From: JABWBD01 sp040768665 | GTDB taxonomy: Bacteria; Planctomycetota; Planctomycetia; Pirellulales; Thermoguttaceae | Reading direction: 5' to 3' | Assembly (NCBI GenBank): GCA_040768665.1 | Contig: JAXGMN010000016.1 | Coordinates: forward strand, 186,001 to 250,000 | Length of the DNA: 64,000 nt | Shown: positions 58,111 to 64,000 of the stretch, piece after piece | Layout of the letters: the number at the start of each line of letters is the position of its first letter | Position numbering within the stretch: position 1 is the first letter of the stretch | Program-made: the position numbers and the translations under genes | Notes under the pieces: model-generated | Databases searched by the model: none | The model's input: the letters and a program-made list of their open reading frames with translations, nothing else | Told to the model about the DNA's origin: nothing

Positions 58111-59106
58111 CTAAGGCACCTCGACCGGCTGCCCGTCCGCGCGATGCCCCAACCGCTGGTAAGTGCAGTACTCGATTGTTTCGGAGAGGAAATGGACCGC
58201 TCCATCGCCGAAGACGAACATCGCCCCGCCGGGATGATACGACTTGTATCCGAATGCCGTGCTCCAGTTGCAGGGCTGCCAGCAATCACCGATTCCGCTG
58301 TTCACTTTGCCGCAGGAATCGTAGTTGATCGGGATGCTCGTGGTCGTCATCCCCTGCTGGCTGTTTGCACTAGCCCACCCGATCTGCACGTGCGTGCTGC
58401 AGTCGCGGAGAACCTCTCCCATGAAAATGGTAGAGCTGAGTCCATCCCGGACGTCTCGGAATTTCGCACACCAGGGATTGGAAATCCGCAAGAATACTCC
58501 TCGCTCCTCGTTGGCTGGGACATTGGGCAGCGCCGGCACGCATGTATTGAGCATGGCGGCATATACAGGGCCGTCCGGACAATTCGTACAGGGAGACCCC
58601 CCGGAACTGCTCTTGCCCTTGGGGCCTTCCGTTCCCGTGTAGTTGTGGATGGCACGCGGGTTTCCGCCGATGTTCAACAGGTCCGAGTTGGTGTCGCTGG
58701 GACAAGTGTAGGTTGGAATGATGTAGTCTTCGACCTCGACTCCGTTGACGAGTTGTCGGTGCACCGAAGTATTGCTTGTAAAGTTGATGCCGTCGTAAAG
58801 AGCGCTCTGCTCCACGAACGGGAGAAGATGGACAAGCGTTGATCCACGTTCCGGATTGGGACCGGGCCAGACCGGCCCCCAAGGATTTCCATACGCCCAC
58901 AGCCCGCCCGGCGGGAGCGAGCCGAACGAGTCGTGGTAGTTGTGGATTGCCAGACCTATCTGTTTGAGGTTGTTCGAGCACTGGCTTCGTCTCGCGGCTT
59001 CCCTGGCGGCCTGAACCGCCGGCAACAGCAGAGCAATCAAGATGCCGATAATTGCGATGACCACCAGCAACTCGACCAAAGTGAACGCGTTGCGACGAGT
59101 CGACAT
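58111..59106 (-). CDS. DUF1559 type IV pilin-like protein
   Basis: The 331-residue protein begins MSTRRNAFTLVELLVVIAIIGILIALLLPAVQAAREAARR: a prepilin peptidase site (just before FTLVE) and a pilin-type hydrophobic helix. SQCSNNLKQIGLAIHNYHDSFGSLPPGG follows, then the C-terminal DUF1559 module with the H-X9-DG ending (FVFGDGAVHFLSETIEY). The family is strongly expanded in planctomycetes. GGGAG nine bases upstream supports ATG 59106. It probably sits in a surface or secretion pseudopilus; its specific role is unknown. Confidence 0.95.
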   Translation of the reverse strand: MSTRRNAFTLVELLVVIAIIGILIALLLPAVQAAREAARRSQCSNNLKQIGLAIHNYHDSFGSLPPGGLWAYGNPWGPVWPGPNPERGSTLVHLLPFVEQSALYDGINFTSNTSVHRQLVNGVEVEDYIIPTYTCPSDTNSDLLNIGGNPRAIHNYTGTEGPKGKSSSGGSPCTNCPDGPVYAAMLNTCVPALPNVPANEERGVFLRISNPWCAKFRDVRDGLSSTIFMGEVLRDCSTHVQIGWASANSQQGMTTTSIPINYDSCGKVNSGIGDCWQPCNWSTAFGYKSYHPGGAMFVFGDGAVHFLSETIEYCTYQRLGHRADGQPVEVP

Positions 59107-59237
59107 GACAGAGTCTCCCACAAGGCATTGGTGTGGTACAGAACGAATGCAGCAAAACGGCGTGACTTAAGGCGGGATCCAAGCGGGCAATCCGCTCGCT
59201 CGAATTTCCTTGAGGGTACCCAGCGAAAGGGGTGGTG

Positions 59238-60488
59238 TCAATCGGTCTCATCGCTTTGTCTCCGGACCACTTGTGTCCGGCAGACCACACGTCGCGCAAG
59301 GATCGCCGCAATGCTTCCTCGAACCGGCGCCAAGAGCAGTACCGCTGCCTTGTCTCCCCGCAGACGCAACTGTCGCCGTAGATGCTCCGGGGATTCCGAG
59401 ACGCCACGCTTCTTGATCTCCAGGCGACCGACTCCGCGGCTCTCGAGCACCTGCTTCAACCGTTTCCGATCGAACGGCAGCAGATCGTCCACTTCAAAGC
59501 ACGCCATGCCCGGGTCACTCACGGGCCGGTCGCCCGTCAGATACAGACAACCCCGATCGATGGCCGTCAACGCATTCCGCTCAGCCAGCGCCGGCACCAG
59601 CCGAGCGGCGATCACCGCCGGGTCCGGCTCGAAGACGTAGCGAAGGATGCGCGATCCAACCGGGGGCGATTCCGAAGGAAGGCCCACGATCGTCCACGTG
59701 CCGGCAAGACGCCCGGGGCCATCGTCGGCCAGCACGGTGGCCCGACGATGGCCGGGCCGCTGGGCGAGATCTCCGAACCAGACGACGAGTTGCCTGCACT
59801 CGCGCCCGCGACTGACCCACTCCAGTTCCGCCTGCCGCTGCCACTGCTCGGGCGGGCCGGCAGCCGGGGCCAATTTGATCGCGGCATTGGGGGCGGTCCG
59901 GAGGAGGTGGTCGAGAGTCGCCGCATCGGGTTCGTAGAGTTCAACCCGGGTGGTGCGGCGGCCGCCGGGCCGGCGGTCCGGGTCAATGTGCCATCCCGCC
60001 AGCCTGTCCAATGCGACAGCCGCGGCATCCGCCACGTGGACGCGCTGCGGTGAGCCGCTTGCGACGGGGTGCAACGCGTCGAGGTTCGCCTCCGCCACGA
60101 GCGCGGCGATCGGGTCGCGGTCGACGCCCATGACCGACGCACGACGTGCCAGAGCCGTCAGATCTCCTCCGATCCCGCAGCATAGGTCCGCCAGCGGCAC
60201 GGCCGATCGGAAGCGAGCGGCCTTGTAAAAAGCCACCGTTTCGTCGGTCGCCTGCTCCAGACCGATCGGAGTGAAAAACATGCTTTGGGGCTGGGAAAAC
60301 TTCGTGCGAGCCCGGCGGCGAAGCTCCGCCTGCTCGAGCACGAGATGAACGCGCGCCGCAGAGAGTTCTTTGCGAAGTCGCGCAGCCTGGCGGACCAGCG
60401 GCAACGGCTCCTCCTCGATTCGCTGCAACCATTGGCGCCCGTGGCTGCCGATCAGCCAGCGATAAGCGTCGAACAATTCAGAGGGCAT
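59238..60488 (-). CDS. THUMP-like class I SAM methyltransferase
   Basis: The 416-residue protein starts at ATG 60488 (another ATG at 60524 is possible). The N-terminal helical region includes FSQPQSMFFTPIGLEQATDETVAFYKAARF. The SAM motif I reads PLADLCCGIGGDLTALARRASVMGVDRDPIA. The C-terminal part (VLESRGVGRLEIKKRGVSESPEHLRRQLRLRGDKAAVLLLAPV) is the THUMP-like domain. Families of this architecture modify RNA or unknown substrates; a tRNA methyltransferase function is plausible but not shown. No neighbour suggests a substrate. Confidence 0.82.
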   Translation of the reverse strand: MPSELFDAYRWLIGSHGRQWLQRIEEEPLPLVRQAARLRKELSAARVHLVLEQAELRRRARTKFSQPQSMFFTPIGLEQATDETVAFYKAARFRSAVPLADLCCGIGGDLTALARRASVMGVDRDPIAALVAEANLDALHPVASGSPQRVHVADAAAVALDRLAGWHIDPDRRPGGRRTTRVELYEPDAATLDHLLRTAPNAAIKLAPAAGPPEQWQRQAELEWVSRGRECRQLVVWFGDLAQRPGHRRATVLADDGPGRLAGTWTIVGLPSESPPVGSRILRYVFEPDPAVIAARLVPALAERNALTAIDRGCLYLTGDRPVSDPGMACFEVDDLLPFDRKRLKQVLESRGVGRLEIKKRGVSESPEHLRRQLRLRGDKAAVLLLAPVRGSIAAILARRVVCRTQVVRRQSDETD

Positions 60489-60776
60489 TGATAATAACGG
60501 ATGGGCTGGAGAACGCGGTTGCATCGATTGTAGCAGATCGACAGAAACAGACTCTCGCCCCACTTGAGATGCGTTACCCCCGCGATTCAGCATTCCCCGG
60601 TTCTTACGGGCGCCACGATCGGGACGACGCAGCGCGTCAGGCAGTCTGTGCGGGTCCGGGTCGCGACATGCAAACGACGGCCGGTCATGCGCCGATTCAG
60701 TAAGAGAGCACTGGCGGTAGACGCGGGGTAGGACTGCGCACCTGCCGCAATCAACGTGCCTGAGAGGAAGAGAAGC

Positions 60777-61436
60777 ATGCAGCGGCGAATTCTCCTGCTG
60801 GCGGCTGGCCTGGGCTTCACCATGTTCGGACCGATGGCGGCATTCCGCGCGCCCAACTGGCTCTCGGGGAGTGCGGATACCCGCTCGCCCGCCTCGGTCG
60901 CTCCGGTACCAATCGCCGAGAAACCCAAGGCCGTAACCCCCGAAGCAGCCTCCCCGGCGGCGCCGGGACCGGTCGTCGTCAAGCCGGCGCTGGACGGTTT
61001 TCCCACCTTCGATTTTGCCGAGGTCTTCCGCTTCGATATCTCGCCCGGCTGGGTCACGAGTCGCTGGTCGCGAGTTTCGGCCGGTCTCGGGACTCTGCAG
61101 CTTCAGGGCTACCGGGTTCCCCTGGTCACGGGAACCGCGGAAGACGATCTGGCCGGTTCACTCACCTACTATTTCAATCCGGCGCAGCAGGTCGAGAGGA
61201 TCACGTTCTCGGGCACGACCGGGGACAGCAGGAAATTGGTCCACTTCATCGTAAACCGTTACGCCTTCGCCCGGCGGGTCGCAAACGATCCGAGTTTGTT
61301 TGTCTACGAAATCTCCGAGCCGCACGGACCGCCTCGGAACTGGCTGCAAATCCGGCCCGCCAGATTGCTCCGGGCAGACCTGCCCTACCAGCGTTTCGAG
61401 ATCGAACTGGTGATCGAGCGGCCGCGCGAGAAATGA
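60777..61436 (+). CDS. Exported protein of unknown function
   Basis: The 219-residue protein from ATG 60777 has GAGAGGAAGAG upstream and a signal-like N-terminus (RRILLLAAGLGFTMFGPMAAF). A proline-rich linker is followed by a globular part starting FPTFDFAEVFRFDISPGWVTSRWSRVSAGLGTLQLQGYRVPLVTG, ending PARLLRADLPYQRFEIELVIERP. It resembles the planctomycete-specific DUF6690-type proteins as I remember them; no function is known. Confidence 0.7.
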   Translation: MQRRILLLAAGLGFTMFGPMAAFRAPNWLSGSADTRSPASVAPVPIAEKPKAVTPEAASPAAPGPVVVKPALDGFPTFDFAEVFRFDISPGWVTSRWSRVSAGLGTLQLQGYRVPLVTGTAEDDLAGSLTYYFNPAQQVERITFSGTTGDSRKLVHFIVNRYAFARRVANDPSLFVYEISEPHGPPRNWLQIRPARLLRADLPYQRFEIELVIERPREK

Positions 61437-61453
61437 CGGACCCCTAAATCAGA

Positions 61454-61558
61454 TTTCACAATTCGTGGAAAAGGCCGCCGCCGGGCTCGCCCGGTGGGAG
61501 CCACGATTGCAGGCTAAACGCCAGCCCCGCCCCCACGATAATTCCACGAATCGTGAAA
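61454..61558. repeat. Palindromic repeat, TTTCACNATTCGTGGAA arms
   Basis: TTTCACAATTCGTGGAA (61454-61470) is matched by TTCCACGAATCGTGAAA (61542-61558) with one mismatch, around an internal GC-rich part. It lies between two convergent genes and may act as a terminator or be a dispersed palindrome. Confidence 0.7.
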
Positions 61559-61573
61559 CTTCATTTAGCCGTC

Positions 61574-62653
61574 CTAGCCGGCCTTGCCGGCGTCCGGCTT
61601 CGCTTTCGGCCGAGGCTCCGCGGCGGGCGGTTCGTACTCGAAATCCTTCCAGACCATCGGCCGCCGATGGATCGGCTCGATCCGCAGCATGACCTCGCCG
61701 TTCTGAAAGATGCGGACGGTGCCATTGGATTCGCTCACCGTCACCGAAACCGCCTTCGTCGCACGGCTGATCGCCGCCGCCGCCCAGTGGCGAGCTCCGA
61801 GGCCCTTCGACAAGGTAATTGCCGACGCCGACGAATCGACGTAACGGCAGGCCGCTTCCACGATGCCATCGGAGGAGACGATAATAGCTCCATCCATCTG
61901 GGCGATTTCCTTGATCCCTTCCCGCACCCGTGCGTCCGCCAGCCGGCGATCCCTGCGGCTGTAGCCCCGCACCGGATCGAAGCCGACCGGATGGCTCTTG
62001 GTCAGTACCTTCCGCGTGTCGCCGACGACGAACATCGTTCCTACCGGCTTGCCCTCGCGACCTTCACGGCCGATCTCGATCGCCAGATCGACGACCGTCT
62101 TGAGCGTGTCCAGCGGGACGCGGGTTTCCAACTGGCGCAAGTCGCGCCCGGTCAGGCGGTCGAGGTGCTCGCCGAGATTGATGATGCTGACCGAATCCAT
62201 GGTTTCCGCCTCGAACCCGCTATAAAGGGCCACGACACAGGACCCGGGGGCAAGGATGTCGTCGGCCACTGCCTCGAGCACTGCCTGAGTCAGCCGGTCG
62301 TAAACGGGGCTGGCCGCCATATCCATGACCACGGACTCGAGCCCCGCCTCCTTCGAGCCCGCCAGTTGCTCCGCGGAATCGGCTGCCACAATGATCTTCT
62401 CGTCACCGGCTAGATTCTTCAGGCGAGTCCAGTCCGCCGGGCCTTCCAACAGCAGCATGACCGCATCCGCCTCGGCCGACTCCGACAGCCGAACGGCCAG
62501 ATTGTAAAGCGTCTTGAAGCGGTCGGTGAATCGTAAGGGCTTCATGCCTGCCACGGGTGTCTGCTGCCGATCTGATTTCGAGGTGGGGTGGGGTCGCGAG
62601 GAGGAATCGTCGCCTGCGTGCAGATCGCGCCATTCCCGCGTGCTGCGTGCCAT
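61574..62653 (-). CDS. Diadenylate cyclase (DisA_N/DAC domain protein)
   Basis: The 359-residue protein has a C-terminal DAC domain: MDGAIIVSSDGIVEAACRYVDSS and the nucleotide-binding GLGARHWAAAAISRATKAVSVTVSESNGTVRIFQNG, which contains the DGA and RHxxA catalytic motifs. DAC enzymes make cyclic di-AMP from ATP. The N-terminal 200 residues (RFTDRFKTLYNLAVRLSES, LLLEGPADWTRLKN, VVALYSGFEAETMDSVSIINLGEHLDRLTGRDLRQLE) are not CdaA membrane helices nor the DisA DNA-binding end; they look like a separate alpha/beta sensory module. GGAGG precedes ATG 62653. The gene is monocistronic. Confidence 0.88.
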   Translation of the reverse strand: MARSTREWRDLHAGDDSSSRPHPTSKSDRQQTPVAGMKPLRFTDRFKTLYNLAVRLSESAEADAVMLLLEGPADWTRLKNLAGDEKIIVAADSAEQLAGSKEAGLESVVMDMAASPVYDRLTQAVLEAVADDILAPGSCVVALYSGFEAETMDSVSIINLGEHLDRLTGRDLRQLETRVPLDTLKTVVDLAIEIGREGREGKPVGTMFVVGDTRKVLTKSHPVGFDPVRGYSRRDRRLADARVREGIKEIAQMDGAIIVSSDGIVEAACRYVDSSASAITLSKGLGARHWAAAAISRATKAVSVTVSESNGTVRIFQNGEVMLRIEPIHRRPMVWKDFEYEPPAAEPRPKAKPDAGKAG

Positions 62654-62932
62654 GCTTGCACCTCCGGCGTTATTGCCCAACGACGGACGACGACGTCGCA
62701 CACACGCCCCACCACCGCGCAAGAAAGCGAAGTGTCCCGAGAGAGCTCTCGCCGACTCGAGGCCTCGCTGAGAACGAACTGCCCGACCCCGTACGACCCT
62801 GAAACCTGCGGCCGGCAACCGGCGCACCGGCTCGCAAACCCGACGGCTCTATCGTACGAATTCCTCTGCTCGCTGACAACTACAAATCACGTAATCTACC
62901 GACTTTAGGGGTGGTTCAGGGAAGCATTCACG

Positions 62933-63006
62933 AACCTGGTCCGGAACCGGTCCGTTTTTCGGGTGGAAGCGTTTGGCCTCAACAACGTTGGCCGAAAGCA
63001 AACATG
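62933..63006. repeat. Degenerate REP-like palindrome, reverse orientation
   Basis: AACGTTGGCCGAAA and GGTCCGTTTTTCGG match the inner arms of the palindrome at 41799-41921 in the opposite order. The copy is degraded and lies just upstream of the ATP synthase genes. Confidence 0.5.
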
Positions 63007-63078
63007 CTGAAGCCGCGGCCCGCCTTGGTTGACAGCAGAACTTCACACCGATAGATTAGCTATCTTCACAGGTGTCCC

Positions 63079-63339
63079 GTGGAACAGCCATCCGACGACC
63101 GATCGGCGATCGCTGCGGCTCTCGCATGGAGCACGCGGATCACCACGGTGGCTCTGGAAATGGTTATCCCCGCTGCCATCGGTTACTGGCTCGATCAGCA
63201 ACTCGGAACCGTAGTCGTATTCGTCCTCTTGGGAGCGATCCTGGGCATGGCTTCCGGCCTAACCCATCTGCTGCGGATGGTCTCCTCGCCGGGCGAGGGG
63301 CGGGCCGGCGGCGGCGACCGTCAGGACAGATCCCAATGA
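63079..63339 (+). CDS. AtpZ/AtpQ-like small membrane protein of the ATP synthase operon
   Basis: The 86-residue protein (GTG start at 63079) has two hydrophobic segments, VALEMVIPAAIGYWLDQQLG and VVVFVLLGAILGMASGLTHLL, matching AtpZ/FoF1 assembly-type proteins that precede atpI. Its stop overlaps the next start by four bases. Confidence 0.78.
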   Translation: MEQPSDDRSAIAAALAWSTRITTVALEMVIPAAIGYWLDQQLGTVVVFVLLGAILGMASGLTHLLRMVSSPGEGRAGGGDRQDRSQ

Positions 63340-63803
63340 CGAAGTCCGGCGGGAGTCGATGGGTTCGGCTGCGAGAAGCCAGCCCGGCGACACAGACATT
63401 GTTTTTGACACTCGCAACCGCACTCGCCTACGGCATGGTCGGCCCGATCGCCTACCGGCTCGCGGCAGCAGACGGCTTACTTGCCGCTGCTGCTGCCGCA
63501 GTGGCCTGTTGGCTTGGTGCGGTTGGCGGAATTGCCGTCGCATTTCCGTTCCGGGCCCGGGGCGAGCGGTATGTTGGGATGGGCTTTTTGGCAGGGATGC
63601 TGCCACGGATGGGCGTTCCGCTAGCCTCCTCGGCTGCCCTGCACCTCCTGGGTGGGCCGCTGGCGGAAGCTGGCGTCGTATATTATGCTTTGGTGCTCTA
63701 TTTGGTGCTGCTTGGCCTGGAAACGGCTATGTCGCTGCCTACCAAGGGCGTCCGGCCGCCCAAGCCGGCCGGTAACCGTAGAAGATCCCACGGCGAGCCA
63801 TGA
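63336..63803 (+). CDS. atpI: AtpI-like ATP synthase accessory membrane protein
   Basis: The 155-residue protein has four hydrophobic segments (LTLATALAYGMVGPIAYRL, LLAAAAAAVACWLGAVGGIAVAF, GFLAGMLPRMGVPLASSAAL, VVYYALVLYLVLLGLETAM), the usual AtpI architecture. ATG 63336 and the stop at 63803 each overlap a neighbour by four bases. AtpI helps assemble the c-ring. Sequence identity to AtpI is low, so the call depends on position. Confidence 0.68.
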   Translation: MTKSGGSRWVRLREASPATQTLFLTLATALAYGMVGPIAYRLAAADGLLAAAAAAVACWLGAVGGIAVAFPFRARGERYVGMGFLAGMLPRMGVPLASSAALHLLGGPLAEAGVVYYALVLYLVLLGLETAMSLPTKGVRPPKPAGNRRRSHGEP

Positions 63804-64000
63804 TCGACATCGAAGAAGCAGGCAGTCACGTCCAGGACGCCCCCAGCTTCCATTTCCCTTTCGGCGAGCATTACGACCTGCCGCAGGTCCTTGGATTTCA
63901 GATTACGAAATTCATGGTCCTCGAGCTGGCTGCCGCGCTACTGATGCTCCTGGTTTTCATCCCCTTGGCCAGGCGGATGGCTTCCGGCGAGCCGCCACGC
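63800..64000 (+). CDS. atpB: ATP synthase F0 subunit a, N-terminal part only
   Basis: From ATG 63800 the frame is open to the right edge (67 codons). It reads DAPSFHFPFGEHYDLPQVLGFQITKFMVLELAAALLMLLVFIPLARRM, the periplasmic start and first helix of subunit a, which carries protons to the c-ring. The conserved arginine half-channel lies beyond the window. Confidence 0.85.
   Translation, partial: MIDIEEAGSHVQDAPSFHFPFGEHYDLPQVLGFQITKFMVLELAAALLMLLVFIPLARRMASGEPPR

Overview
The window looks like a chromosomal stretch from a GC-rich planctomycete. This is inferred from gene content: a DUF1559 type IV pilin-like protein (58111-59106) followed by a small carboxypeptidase-regulatory-like lipoprotein, a tandem DUF1080 protein, a UroD-like protein, many secreted proteins of unknown function and several families of dispersed palindromes. 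No rRNA or tRNA gene was recognised. Both edges cut a gene: a TPR protein on the left and ATP synthase subunit a on the right.

Layout. 1-8.7 kb: TPR protein, then a phosphate-uptake operon pstS-pstC-pstA-pstB-pstB (minus strand) with a PhoR-like sensor kinase on the other strand. 8.7-13.5 kb: minus-strand operon guaA-xseB-prenyl synthase-dxs, divergent from surE. 14.6-20.3 kb: two small exported proteins, a 920-aa secreted putative glycosidase and a divergent phosphoglycerate kinase. 20.4-31.8 kb: an accessory region. It holds a chromosomal integron with a truncated integron integrase (21020-21240) and six attC sites (22264-29039) whose arms pair with extrahelical bases. Its cassettes encode a coiled-coil lipoprotein, a secreted PD-(D/E)XK/glycine-zipper protein, small membrane proteins, a SUKH-type immunity protein and a ParB-like protein. 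Three nearly identical copies of a 71-bp hairpin sit exactly where genes are cut: in intI, in an ISKra4-like transposase, beside a decayed IS91-like element and in a secreted-protein gene.

32-42 kb: DUF1080 protein, UroD-like protein, GTPase, SGNH hydrolase, panD, a small thioredoxin-like candidate and cstA. 42.5-54.8 kb: a minus-strand gene cluster SDR - proA - GCS2-type ligase - two MttB-family methyltransferases - SAM methyltransferase - quaternary-amine ABC transporter, divergent from a MarR regulator. The last gene (permease fused to a binding protein whose two halves appear in swapped order) is split by a decayed IS1634-type insertion and also carries a frameshift. 55.6-64 kb: secreted putative glycosidase, lipoprotein, pilin-like protein, THUMP-like methyltransferase, an exported protein, a diadenylate cyclase and the start of the ATP synthase operon.

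Points that most deserve a second look: the integron and its large toxin-like cassette; the 71-bp hairpin at gene breakpoints (biological or an assembly artefact); a PstB pair with complementary lost motifs that predicts one live and one dead ATP site; and the quaternary-amine/MttB/GCS2/ProA cluster, which may be an undescribed pathway. All functional statements come from reading motifs by eye; no database search was run.
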